From NCBI GenBank assembly GCA_964581895.1, contig CAZOPR010000002.1:62001-126000 (forward strand): DNA of 64,000 bases. The letters run 5' to 3'. A program made the position numbers and the translations under genes. Below are positions 36,017 through 45,027 of this stretch, one piece after another; within the stretch, counting starts at the first letter, position 1, and every line of letters begins with the position of its first letter. Below the pieces are notes generated by a model that ran no database searches, was not told where the DNA came from, and saw nothing but the letters and a program-made list of their open reading frames with translations. This stretch comes from Exilispira sp964581895 (GTDB lineage Bacteria; Spirochaetota; JAAYUW01).

Positions 36017-37378
36017 ATGGAAAATGAATATATAATTGTTTGTGATGATGAATATGACATTCGCACATTAATGAAAGAAATACTTGAAGATGAAGGAAAT
36101 AAAGTAATAACCACCTCAACAAGTGAAGAACTTTTTACTGCTATGAAGATCTATAAAGTATTCTGCGTCTTTTTAGATATTATCTTAGAAAATGAAAATG
36201 GTATTTTGATTTTGGAAAAATTAAAAAAAACATATCCAGATGTTGAGGTTATAATAATAAGCGGTCACGGTACAATTGATTTAGCTGTTAAAGCAACCAA
36301 ACTTGGTGCTTTTGATTTTTTAACAAAACCATTAAAAATAGATTTGATATTACAGACAATAAAAAAAGTTAATTATGTTTATTCTTTAAAAAATGAAAAT
36401 TTAACTTTGAAAAACAAAAATTTTATGGCTGATCAGTTCATTGGCGAATCTATCCAGATAAAAAAGATAAAAGATCTGATTAAATTGGTTGGTAAATCTG
36501 ATTCAAAAGTAATAATATATGGTGAAAATGGTACAGGAAAAGAGCTAGTTGCTCGACTGATTCATATAAATTCTAATAGAGCAAATAATAATTTTGTAGA
36601 AATTAATTGTGCAGCTATCCCATCAAATCTAATTGAATCAGAACTTTTTGGCTATGAAAAAGGTGCATTTACAAATGCCTATAGCCAAAAAAAAGGTCTA
36701 TTTGAAATTGCAAACAAAGGTACTTTATTTTTAGATGAGATAGGTGATATGCCAATAGAACTTCAATCCAAACTTCTTAGGGTTATACAGGATGGAAAAT
36801 TTAACAGAATAGGTGGTATAGAAACTATTTCAACAGATGTCAGAATTATTGCAGCGACAAATAAGAATTTAGAAGATGAAATTAAGAATGGAAATTTTAG
36901 AGAGGATCTTTACTATAGATTAAATGTTATCCCTATTTTTTTACCTCCGCTTCGAGAAAGAAGTGAAGATATACCCTTATTAATAGAGTATTTTATTTCA
37001 AAAATTAAAAATAGTGGGGATTTGAGAATTAAAAGTTTTGATCCAGATTCAATTGAATATTTAAAAAACTATCCATGGCCAGGAAATATTCGTCAATTAA
37101 AAAATATAATCGATAGAATAAATATTTTAACTCCTTCAGAGTATATTAGTAAGGAGTTTGTGGAAGAAGTAATTGAAAAGGGTTACAAAAAGGAATTTGA
37201 CCTTGATAATGCAGAAGATCTTAGAACTTTAAGAGATCAGTTTGAAAAAGAGATAATATTAAATCGTCTTAAAAAATTTAATTACAACATAACTAAAACA
37301 GCACAATCACTCAATATAGAAAGAACAAACCTTTATAAAAAATTAAAAAAATATGGGATAGATTTTGATGATATTTGA
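36017..37378 (+). CDS. Sigma-54-dependent response regulator (NtrX/NtrC type)
   Basis: The 453-residue protein has a receiver domain (D54 as phosphoacceptor in VFLDIIL, K104), an AAA+ domain (Walker A GENGTGKE 169-176, Walker B TLFLDEIGDMP, R-finger region FREDLYYRLNV) and a C-terminal Fis-type HTH. The GAFTGA loop that contacts sigma-54 reads GAFTNA at 216-221. It should activate RpoN promoters after phosphorylation by the neighbouring kinase. AGAGGAA precedes the start. The last 11 bases overlap the holA gene. Confidence 0.93.
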   Translation: MENEYIIVCDDEYDIRTLMKEILEDEGNKVITTSTSEELFTAMKIYKVFCVFLDIILENENGILILEKLKKTYPDVEVIIISGHGTIDLAVKATKLGAFDFLTKPLKIDLILQTIKKVNYVYSLKNENLTLKNKNFMADQFIGESIQIKKIKDLIKLVGKSDSKVIIYGENGTGKELVARLIHINSNRANNNFVEINCAAIPSNLIESELFGYEKGAFTNAYSQKKGLFEIANKGTLFLDEIGDMPIELQSKLLRVIQDGKFNRIGGIETISTDVRIIAATNKNLEDEIKNGNFREDLYYRLNVIPIFLPPLRERSEDIPLLIEYFISKIKNSGDLRIKSFDPDSIEYLKNYPWPGNIRQLKNIIDRINILTPSEYISKEFVEEVIEKGYKKEFDLDNAEDLRTLRDQFEKEIILNRLKKFNYNITKTAQSLNIERTNLYKKLKKYGIDFDDI

Positions 37379-38348
37379 TGAAATAATAAGAAATAAAATT
37401 TCTAAAATTAAAAAAATTACTTTATTAAACAATTTCCCAGAAGATTTGCAAAATAGTATTATTTCAAGCATTGTAGAGACATTAAGAGAAAATTATAAGG
37501 ATAAAATAGAAATCCATAGAATTTATGATGATATAAATATAAAAAAACTAACTGAATATTTAAATGATTTTGGTTTATTTAGCCAAACTATAGCATTATT
37601 TGTTTATAATTTTTCTTCCAACTTAAGTAGTTTAAAAAAAATATCATTCCCATCAGACTTATATTTATTCATCTTTACAGATGAAAAAAATTTGGCTGAA
37701 GATAGAGATATTTCTATAATTCAATTCCCAAAAAACTTAAATTCATCTGAATTCATAAACAATTTTTTTAATAAAAACAAAATAAAATTTGAAAACAATA
37801 ATGTTGAAGAGTTATTTAAAAGTTATTTTAACGATATATCCGGTAGCCTTGAAAAAGTTTTAGAAGATATATTAATCTATCTTCAACAAATAAAGAGTAA
37901 TATAGTTACAAAAGAAATCGCAATTAAGTTTTTATCTTTTTCTTCAAATTTTACTATTTTTAATGTAACTAATAGCTTTTTTCAAAATGATAAATATTCT
38001 TTTTTTTATCAATATATGCAATTTATAGAAAGTGAAAATGATTTTAATGGTTTTCTTCAGCCTTTTTTAAAAGAAGTAAAGATTTTGACGATTTTGTCTT
38101 CAATAATTTCTGAAAAAAGCAATCTTACAAATTTTGATAAAAATAATATTTTAAGTTTTTTTAATAAAATAAATTTTCAATATAATCCTTATAGACTGCA
38201 ATATGACCTGAAGAAGATAGAAAATTTTGGTAAAAAAAAGTTTTACTCCCTTTTAGAATTTCTGCTGTCTATTGATATTTATAATCGATATTATGATAAA
38301 TCTTCTGCACAGAAGTTATTTGAAATTGGAATAAATCAATTTATATAA
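37368..38348 (+). CDS. holA: Divergent DNA polymerase III delta subunit (HolA-like)
   Basis: The 326-residue protein is weakly conserved but its order of elements fits HolA: a RecA-like N-terminal part with LYLFIFTDEKN, a middle helical lid, and a C-terminal collar with NPYRLQYDLKKIENFGKKK followed by LLEFLLSIDIYNRYY, matching the 'hP..l.ka..qar.f' and 'LL..D...K' positions of delta. As part of the clamp loader it would open the beta clamp. The ATG at 37368 overlaps the regulator stop; a TTG one codon earlier is possible. The assignment needs a profile search. Confidence 0.6.
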   Translation: MIFDEIIRNKISKIKKITLLNNFPEDLQNSIISSIVETLRENYKDKIEIHRIYDDINIKKLTEYLNDFGLFSQTIALFVYNFSSNLSSLKKISFPSDLYLFIFTDEKNLAEDRDISIIQFPKNLNSSEFINNFFNKNKIKFENNNVEELFKSYFNDISGSLEKVLEDILIYLQQIKSNIVTKEIAIKFLSFSSNFTIFNVTNSFFQNDKYSFFYQYMQFIESENDFNGFLQPFLKEVKILTILSSIISEKSNLTNFDKNNILSFFNKINFQYNPYRLQYDLKKIENFGKKKFYSLLEFLLSIDIYNRYYDKSSAQKLFEIGINQFI

Positions 38349-38371
38349 AAAAGCAATTTACTTAAAAAAAA

Positions 38372-38773
38372 CTATTCTTTTCTTTTTGTTATAAGTAAAG
38401 TTTGCCCAGCTATTATTAAGTTTTTATTTTTTATTTTGTTTAAATAAACAAGAACAGTTATTTCATCCTTAGTTAACTTAAATTTGTATGCAATTTTAGA
38501 TAATGTGTCTTTCCAAATAATAGTATAAGTAAATATTTTATAATCAGAAAGTGGGAAATCTAAAGGTTTATTAAAGTCAGCTAAATTTATTTCATTCAAA
38601 ATAAAAATTTCATAATCTTTAATATTTTTGATTTCATTATCTTTATTTTCAAATTTACTAGAATTAGATAAAAGATCCTTTTGAAACAATTGATTATTGA
38701 TAATAAAAATAGTAATAATAGATAAAGGGATTATAAATATCATTAGTATAATTATTAAGTTTTTCTTTGCCAT
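38372..38773 (-). CDS. Membrane-anchored LysM-domain protein
   Basis: The 133-residue protein has one N-terminal hydrophobic anchor (about 5-27), an Asn/Lys-rich spacer and a C-terminal LysM domain (about 84-130: YTIIWKDTLSKIAYKFKL, then LNKIKNKNLIIAGQTLLI). LysM binds peptidoglycan N-acetylglucosamine, so the protein probably tethers to the cell wall from the inner membrane. It has no enzymatic domain. It lies alone on the minus strand between two rightward units, its end 24 bases from the holA stop. Confidence 0.82.
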   Translation of the reverse strand: MAKKNLIIILMIFIIPLSIITIFIINNQLFQKDLLSNSSKFENKDNEIKNIKDYEIFILNEINLADFNKPLDFPLSDYKIFTYTIIWKDTLSKIAYKFKLTKDEITVLVYLNKIKNKNLIIAGQTLLITKRKE

Positions 38774-38909
38774 ATTTCTGACTTTTATTATATTTTAAAA
38801 GTAAATAATTTCAAATAATTATTCTTTTTTAATTTTCAAATATATTGAAATAGTTCATAAAAGATTTATATTTATTTTGATTTAACTTTACTTACTAAAA
38901 GGGGGGATT

Positions 38910-40271
38910 GTGTCCCTTATAGTTGTTTTGACCATTGTTACAGTTCTAGTTATATTTTCAATAATTCTTTTACTTTTCAGATATTTAAAAAAAAGGATGC
39001 AATTAGCTAAAGCAGAAAATGAATTATTAAAAGGTGAAGATAAAATAGCTGAAAAAAGATTGTTAGATATATTAACAGAAGAACCAGAAAATTGGGAAGC
39101 TATTAAAAATATTTCGCTACTATATATTAAAAACAAGCATTATGCACAGGCTTTAACCTATCTTGAAAAAGCACTTTCTCTTCCATCTGCATTACAAAAC
39201 TGGAAGCAACATGAAATCCTTTATCTTGCAGGATTTTGTGCGAAAAACTTAAAAAAGTATCAACTTGCTTTAAAGTATCTTTTAACTGCAAATGGCTTAA
39301 ACCCAAATGATATAGAAATATTGAAATTATTAGCATTAGTTTATCACTATTTAGAGCAGTATGACAAAGCTGATTTATACTTTAGAAAATGTTATGCAAA
39401 TAAAGAAAATGCCAAATTCGACAAAGAATTTGTAAAATTATTTGCATTAAACTCTTATTTTTTAACCAAGTTTTCTGAAACCCAAAAGATTTTAAATAGT
39501 TATGTTGAAAAATTTCCAAATGATATTGAAGCTATCTCCTATTTTGGACTAACGCTTTATAAACTTGGATTAAAAGATGAAGCTGAAAAATACTTAAAAA
39601 CTGGAATTCAAAACCCAAATTTAAGAGCCGAGTGTTTATTTACACTTGGAGAATATTATTTTTCAAAACAGGATTTTTCTACCTCTTATGCATATTACTT
39701 AAAAGCCTCTCAAACAAGAAAGTGCCCAAAAGAAATTTATCTTTCTTCATTATATCAGTTAGCCCAAATTAATGTAAACTTAAATAAAATAAATGATGCG
39801 GTGGTATTCTGGGATAAAATCTATAATATCGAACCCAAATATAAAGATGTTGCAGAAAAAATAAATACATTTTCATCTTTGACTTCAGATGAAAGGATAA
39901 GACAATATAGCCTTGCAAACCAGAAAGATGCAGATAAAATATCGCAAAAAATGATAGGTATATTGTTAGGCCAATATAATTTGTTGGAAACAGAAGCAAT
40001 TGATGATAAAACCACAGATTTTTTAATTTCTAAATCTAAAGGATCAAAAGTTGTATTAATTTTATTTAGATTCATTAGAAGTACTGATAAAATCGGAGAA
40101 ATTGTCGTAAAAGAATTCCACTTAAAAATGAAGGAAAAACAAGCGGTTAAAGGATACCTTTTTTCAATTGGTGTATTAAGTGAACTTGCAAGGGATTTTA
40201 TAGCTTTAAGACCTATAGAATATTTCGATAGAAGTGAGATCACCAAGTTACTTAAAGAAATTCAGGTTTAA
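38910..40271 (+). CDS. Membrane-anchored TPR protein with an Mrr-like C-terminal domain
   Basis: The 453-residue protein has an N-terminal membrane segment (2-23), then about seven tetratricopeptide repeats (roughly 40-320; for example ALTYLEKALSLPS, KADLYFRKCYANK, EAEKYLKTGIQNP). The last 90 residues (about 365-450) resemble the shape of an Mrr-type restriction endonuclease fold: a hydrophobic strand (KVVLILFRF), AVKGYLFSIGVLSELARDFIA and IEYFDRSEITKLL, but the catalytic D-ExK residues are not evident. A scaffold role at the membrane is likely. The start is GTG with AGGGGGG upstream. Confidence 0.75.
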   Translation: MSLIVVLTIVTVLVIFSIILLLFRYLKKRMQLAKAENELLKGEDKIAEKRLLDILTEEPENWEAIKNISLLYIKNKHYAQALTYLEKALSLPSALQNWKQHEILYLAGFCAKNLKKYQLALKYLLTANGLNPNDIEILKLLALVYHYLEQYDKADLYFRKCYANKENAKFDKEFVKLFALNSYFLTKFSETQKILNSYVEKFPNDIEAISYFGLTLYKLGLKDEAEKYLKTGIQNPNLRAECLFTLGEYYFSKQDFSTSYAYYLKASQTRKCPKEIYLSSLYQLAQINVNLNKINDAVVFWDKIYNIEPKYKDVAEKINTFSSLTSDERIRQYSLANQKDADKISQKMIGILLGQYNLLETEAIDDKTTDFLISKSKGSKVVLILFRFIRSTDKIGEIVVKEFHLKMKEKQAVKGYLFSIGVLSELARDFIALRPIEYFDRSEITKLLKEIQV

Positions 40272-40285
40272 GAGGTAACTTCATT

Positions 40286-41329
40286 ATGTTTTTTAAAGAG
40301 GATATTTATAATTTGGAAGGTAAAAATTCAATACCAGACTTTTTAAAAAATCTATGGTATAAGTATAATCTTGATGTTAAATTGCCAGTTGATAAAGTAT
40401 TGGTATTGACTTCAGATCTTGGTAAAATTGCAGGACTAATTGGTTTTTATCGAAATATAATCAAAGGACTAGCCATTGACCCTGATTATCAGGGTGAAAA
40501 CATAACTGGCAAATTATTAACCTGGGTTATTGAAGAGATAAAATTAAAAAACTATTCAAATTTTTTAGTATATACAAATCCTAAAAATATAGATATCTTT
40601 TCATCTTTTTCCTTTAATTTAATAGAGAAAACTAAAGATGTTGCTTTGTTGGAAAGAGGAAAACCAGACTTTATTGATTACTTAACCAATTTAAATTCAA
40701 TTAGAAATTCTTTAAATTACAAAACTGCATCATCAATTATTGTAAACTGTAACCCAATGACAAATGGGCATCTTTACTTAATTGAAAAAGTTGCTGAAAT
40801 TTCTGAACATCTTTTTATTTTTGTTCTAGAAGAAGAACTTTCTTATTTCCCTTTTAAGTATAGGTTTGATATAGTTAATAAAGCTATAAGTCATCTTAAG
40901 AATGTGACAATTCTTCCATCTTCTCAATATATTATTTCAGCAGCTACTTTCCCTGATTATTTTTTGAAAGATTTACCTAAAGAAAAAGTTCATGCAGAAC
41001 TTGATGTTGCAATTTTTGGAAATAAAATAGCCCCAGCTTTAGCAATAAATAAAAGGTTTGTTGGAGAAGAACCTTACTGTCAGGTCACTTCAAAATATAA
41101 TGAAACCATGAAAGAACTCTTACCGAAATTTGGTATAGAATTTACTATCATTGAAAGAAAAAAGTTTGATGGTAAAGCTATTTCTGCTTCAATAGTTAGA
41201 GAATATATCAGAGAAAATAAATTCGATGAAATTAAAAAAATTGTTCCTTTGGCTACTTATGAATTTTTAACTTCAAATGAAGCAAAACCAATAATTGAAG
41301 AGATAAAAAAAACAATAAGAAGACATTAA
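40286..41329 (+). CDS. citC: Citrate lyase ligase homologue (CitC-like)
   Basis: The 347-residue protein has an N-terminal GNAT-like part (VLTSDLGKIAGLIGFY, GLAIDPDYQGENITGKLL) and a C-terminal nucleotidyltransferase domain with NPMTNGHLYLIE (HxGH-type site) and ISASIVREYI, the layout of [citrate (pro-3S)-lyase] ligase, which acetylates the citrate lyase prosthetic group. The lyase genes citDEF are not nearby, so the substrate may be elsewhere in the genome or different. AGAGG precedes the start by several bases. Its stop shares one base with the maf start. Confidence 0.85.
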   Translation: MFFKEDIYNLEGKNSIPDFLKNLWYKYNLDVKLPVDKVLVLTSDLGKIAGLIGFYRNIIKGLAIDPDYQGENITGKLLTWVIEEIKLKNYSNFLVYTNPKNIDIFSSFSFNLIEKTKDVALLERGKPDFIDYLTNLNSIRNSLNYKTASSIIVNCNPMTNGHLYLIEKVAEISEHLFIFVLEEELSYFPFKYRFDIVNKAISHLKNVTILPSSQYIISAATFPDYFLKDLPKEKVHAELDVAIFGNKIAPALAINKRFVGEEPYCQVTSKYNETMKELLPKFGIEFTIIERKKFDGKAISASIVREYIRENKFDEIKKIVPLATYEFLTSNEAKPIIEEIKKTIRRH

Positions 41330-41973
41330 TGTTAAAAAATAACGATATAATTATTATTCTTGGCTCATCTTCTGAAAGAAGGAAAATGTTATTTTCAATT
41401 CTTTTTGATAAATTTCAAATAATTGAACCAGAATGTATTGAAAAAATTTTTAATAATCCTATAAAGACAGTTTTGGGAAATGCAAAACTGAAAATGAATT
41501 CTATAATTGAAAACTTAAATTCTCAAAATAAATTAAATTTAACTACAGATCTGGCTAATTACTTTATTGTTACAGCAGATACCATTGTATACAAAAATAG
41601 AAAGATTTTCCCAAAACCAAAATCAAAAGAAGATGCACTTTTCATCTTAAATGAGTTAAATGGGAAAAAACATACTGTATATTCCGGTGTTTGTATTTTT
41701 TTTAAAAATAAATATTTTTTATTTCATGAAAAAACAAATGTATACTTTAATTTTTTATCTGATAATCTTTTGAAAAATTATATAAAGACTGTTGAACCCT
41801 TTGATGCTGCTGGAGCTTATAAAATTCAGGGTGCAGGTTCTATACTTGTTAAAAGGGTTGAAGGTTCAATTACAAATGTTATTGGATTTCCAGTTGAAAA
41901 ATTTTTAAAATACTATAATAGATTTATTTGTTATTCAAAAGAGGAGGTTACGATTGTCAGTACTACCTATTAA
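41329..41973 (+). CDS. maf: Maf family nucleotide pyrophosphatase
   Basis: The 214-residue protein opens IIILGSSSERRKML, the Maf P-loop-like signature, and has VTADTIVY, GKKHTVYSGV and DAAGAYKIQGAG, the catalytic and substrate-binding segments. Maf proteins hydrolyse non-canonical or specific nucleoside triphosphates and are linked to septum inhibition. The gene overlaps citC by one base (TAATG) and rpsB by 20 bases. The last 20 residues extend past the usual end. Confidence 0.9.
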   Translation: MLKNNDIIIILGSSSERRKMLFSILFDKFQIIEPECIEKIFNNPIKTVLGNAKLKMNSIIENLNSQNKLNLTTDLANYFIVTADTIVYKNRKIFPKPKSKEDALFILNELNGKKHTVYSGVCIFFKNKYFLFHEKTNVYFNFLSDNLLKNYIKTVEPFDAAGAYKIQGAGSILVKRVEGSITNVIGFPVEKFLKYYNRFICYSKEEVTIVSTTY

Positions 41974-42775
41974 AACGCTTCTTGAAGCTGGTGCACATTT
42001 TGGTCATGAAACAAAAAGATGGAATCCAAAAATGGCTCCATATATTTATGCCAAAAGAAATGGTATCCATATAATTGATTTACAAAAAACTTCTGTTCTT
42101 GCAGATGCTGCTTATGAAAAAATAAGAGAAACTGTCTTTAGAGGTTATGATGTTCTTTTTGTTGGAACTAAAAAACAGGCTAGAGAATCAATTATTGAAT
42201 ATGCAACAAAAAGTGATTCACCATATGTTGCAAATAGATGGCTTGGTGGCACATTAACAAACCATGAGATAGTTAAAAAATCTATTCAGAAACTTTTAGA
42301 TCTTGAAGATTTAGAAAAAGATAATTTCCCTGGATTTTCTAAAGCTGAAATTTCTAGAAAAAGAAAAGTTTTGGAAAAACTTAGAAAAAATGTTGGTGGA
42401 CTTATCAAAATCCAGCATAAACTTCCAGGACTTTTATTTGTCATTGATACTGTTTATGAGCAAAATGCCATACTTGAAGCTAAAAGAATGAATATCCCAA
42501 TTGTTGCTGTTGTTGATACAAACTCAGATCCAGAATTAATAGATTTCCCTATCCCTGGAAATGATGATGCAATAAGAGCCGTCAGCGTTTTCTGTGAAAT
42601 GGTTGAAAGAGCAATAACTGAAGGAAGGAATCTTAGAAAAGACCAAAATATATCAAGTTCTGAAGAGATTAGCACCAGTACTATAAAAAACGAAAATCCG
42701 ATAGATGAAACATCTTCTGGTGAATCAGATCAAGAATCTACTAGTTCTTCAGATGATAAAGATGAAATGTTTTAA
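41954..42775 (+). CDS. rpsB: Ribosomal protein uS2
   Basis: The 273-residue protein matches uS2: LLEAGAHFGHETKRWNPKM, GIHIIDLQKT, VLFVGTKKQARESI, RWLGGTLTN and VVDTNSDPELIDFPIPGNDDAIR. The last 45 residues are a Ser/Glu/Asp-rich tail not needed for the fold. The start is TTG at 41954, fixed by GAGGAGG seven bases upstream, inside the end of maf. It begins the conserved translation-envelope cluster. Confidence 0.97.
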   Translation: MSVLPIKTLLEAGAHFGHETKRWNPKMAPYIYAKRNGIHIIDLQKTSVLADAAYEKIRETVFRGYDVLFVGTKKQARESIIEYATKSDSPYVANRWLGGTLTNHEIVKKSIQKLLDLEDLEKDNFPGFSKAEISRKRKVLEKLRKNVGGLIKIQHKLPGLLFVIDTVYEQNAILEAKRMNIPIVAVVDTNSDPELIDFPIPGNDDAIRAVSVFCEMVERAITEGRNLRKDQNISSSEEISTSTIKNENPIDETSSGESDQESTSSSDDKDEMF

Positions 42776-42893
42776 GATTTTTCATTAATATTAAGTTAAG
42801 TTTTTATATTTTATTTTACTTATGTTTTTTCAATTTATTTATAATTAGTTAAGTATAAATAAATAATTTTGTATATTTAGCAAGGAGTATATT

Positions 42894-43748
42894 ATGAACA
42901 TAAACAAAGATGATATTAAAAAATTAAGAGAAACTACTGGTGCAGGTATTGGAGACTGCAGGATCGCTTTAGAAGAAGCAAACGGAGACTTCGATAAGGC
43001 TATACAGGTTCTTCGAGAAAGAGGTCTTGCTAAAGCTGTTAAAAAAGCAGATAGAGCCGTATCCGAAGGAAGAGTTGCAATTTATCAGGAAAAATTTTCT
43101 GGTATACTTGCTAAAATTGAATGTGAAACCGATTTTGTAGCAAATTCTGAAGATTTTAGAAACTTTGCAAAAGATATCGCTAAAAAGTTATTTGAGAAAA
43201 AAATAAAAAATATTGAATCTATAGATAGTGAAATAGAGCAACTCAGAACTTCTGCCGTCTTAAAATTCAATGAAAATATAAAGATTTCAGATATTATTTT
43301 AATTGAAGGTGATGAAAAATCTCCTGTTTTCCCATATGTTCAGATGGGGAAAAATGCTGCAATTGTTCAGTTTGAACTTGATAAACCTATGCCTGAAAGC
43401 GATGAACTAAAAGATATTTTATTTTCTATTGTTGTTTCTATCCAGTTCTACAAACCAGAGTATTACTCTATGAATGATATTCCAAAAGAAAAATTAGAAG
43501 AAGAGATGAAAATTGTTGAAAAACAGGTATCAGCCGATCCTGCTTTTGCAAATAAACCACAAAATGTCCTTCAAGGTATTATCCAGGGTAAAGCAAAAAA
43601 AGCATTTGCTGACAAAGTCTTTTTAGAATGTCCTTATGTTAGAGATGAATCTAAAAAAGTTGGTGAAATATTAGCAAATGCAGAAAAGAAGTTTGGTATC
43701 AAAATAAAAGCTAAAGTTTTCAAATTTACAAATATTGGGTCCAACTAA
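42894..43748 (+). CDS. tsf: Elongation factor Ts
   Basis: The 284-residue factor exchanges nucleotide on EF-Tu. The N-terminal UBA domain reads IKKLRETTGAGIGDCRIALEEANGD, and the core contains ECETDFVANSEDF, the loop that contacts EF-Tu. Length is normal. AAGGAG lies before the start after a 118-base spacer from rpsB, which may hold a regulatory site but shows none clearly. It shares one base with pyrH (TAATG). Confidence 0.97.
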   Translation: MNINKDDIKKLRETTGAGIGDCRIALEEANGDFDKAIQVLRERGLAKAVKKADRAVSEGRVAIYQEKFSGILAKIECETDFVANSEDFRNFAKDIAKKLFEKKIKNIESIDSEIEQLRTSAVLKFNENIKISDIILIEGDEKSPVFPYVQMGKNAAIVQFELDKPMPESDELKDILFSIVVSIQFYKPEYYSMNDIPKEKLEEEMKIVEKQVSADPAFANKPQNVLQGIIQGKAKKAFADKVFLECPYVRDESKKVGEILANAEKKFGIKIKAKVFKFTNIGSN

Positions 43749-44467
43749 TGCGCGTTCTTATAAAGATAACTGGAGAGGCTATTTCTTCAGAAAGTTCTCC
43801 CATTGACTACAATAAGATAAAATGGCTTGCTGATCTAATAAAAAAAATACACAAACATAAAATTGAAATTGGAATAGTCATAGGTGGAGGAAATCTTTTT
43901 AGAGGTAAAGATCTTATCAAAAATGGATTCAAAGATTATAAAGCCCATTATATAGGTATGCTTGCTACTACTATGAATGGTCTTGCAATAGAAGAGGTCT
44001 TTTCTTCTTGCAATTTGCCTTCTAAAATTTTCTCTGCCATAGATATTCCAAGACTTGTCTCTTACTTTTCTTATCAAGAATACCAAGAAGCTATAAAAGA
44101 AGGGAAAATAGCTATTTTTACAGCAGGAACAGGTAATCCATATTTTACTACAGATAGTGCGGCTGCTCTTAGAGCTGCAGAAACAGACTCTGATATACTT
44201 ATAAAAGCAACAAAAGTTGATGGGGTTTATTCTGATGATCCAAAGAAAAATCCTGCTGCTGAAAAAATTGATTTTCTTACCTATGATCAATTCTTAAAAG
44301 AAAAATATGGAATAATGGATTTAACTGCAATAGATATATGCAAACAAACTAAAATACCTGTTGTTGTCCTTGATTTATTCGATGAAAATTCAATATATTC
44401 ACTTTTAATCGAGAAAAAAAGAGTTGGAACTTTAATTTATCAGGAGGATATATGTCCCTGGCATTAG
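43748..44467 (+). CDS. pyrH: UMP kinase
   Basis: The 239-residue amino-acid-kinase-fold enzyme phosphorylates UMP. Motifs are LIKITGEAIS, VIGGGNLFRG, MLATTMNGLAI, FTAGTGNPYFTTDSAAALRAAE and KATKVDGVYSDDPKKNP. The last 16 bases overlap frr. Feedback by UTP is typical of bacterial UMP kinases but cannot be seen in the sequence. It is in its usual place between tsf and frr. Confidence 0.96.
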   Translation: MRVLIKITGEAISSESSPIDYNKIKWLADLIKKIHKHKIEIGIVIGGGNLFRGKDLIKNGFKDYKAHYIGMLATTMNGLAIEEVFSSCNLPSKIFSAIDIPRLVSYFSYQEYQEAIKEGKIAIFTAGTGNPYFTTDSAAALRAAETDSDILIKATKVDGVYSDDPKKNPAAEKIDFLTYDQFLKEKYGIMDLTAIDICKQTKIPVVVLDLFDENSIYSLLIEKKRVGTLIYQEDICPWH

Positions 44468-45018
44468 ATAATCTTTATCAAGAAGTTAAAAAAGCCATGG
44501 TTAAGCCTATTTTAGTTCTTGAGGATGAATTTAAAAAAGTTAGAGGTGCTAAAGCATCACCAGCAATGGTAGAAAATGTTAAAGTTGAAGTGGATCAAAA
44601 AGTTGTTCTTCTTAAAAATATCGCTTCTATTTCAACGCCAGATGCAAGAACAATAGTCATCTCACCTTGGGAACCAAAGACTTTAGCTGCTATAGAAAAA
44701 GGGATATTGAAGGAAAATTTAAACTTAAATCCACAAAATGATGGAAGAGTCATCAAACTTATTCTCCCACAGCTTACTGAAGAAACAAGAAAAGATCTTG
44801 TTAAACTTATAAAACAGAAATCTGAGGAAGGAAAAATCGCAATAAGAAATATTCGAAGAGACTTTATAGAAAAACTCAAAAAGATGGAAAAAGATGGTGA
44901 TATAAGTGAAGATGAAAATGATGAAGGTGAAAAAAAGATTCAGGAATTTACAGATAAAGCGATAAAAAAAATCGAAGAAATGTTTAAGGAAAAAGAAAAA
45001 GATATAATGACAATTTAA
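44452..45018 (+). CDS. frr: Ribosome recycling factor
   Basis: The 188-residue factor releases the post-termination ribosome together with EF-G. It shows the tRNA-like fold signature: FKKVRGAKASPAMVENVKVE, ISTPDARTIVISPWE, NDGRVIKLILPQLTEETRKDL and the paired long helix with RNIRRDFIEKLKK. AGGAGG lies four bases before the start, within pyrH. uppS follows after nine bases. Confidence 0.97.
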   Translation: MSLALDNLYQEVKKAMVKPILVLEDEFKKVRGAKASPAMVENVKVEVDQKVVLLKNIASISTPDARTIVISPWEPKTLAAIEKGILKENLNLNPQNDGRVIKLILPQLTEETRKDLVKLIKQKSEEGKIAIRNIRRDFIEKLKKMEKDGDISEDENDEGEKKIQEFTDKAIKKIEEMFKEKEKDIMTI

Positions 45019-45027
45019 AAGTTTAAG

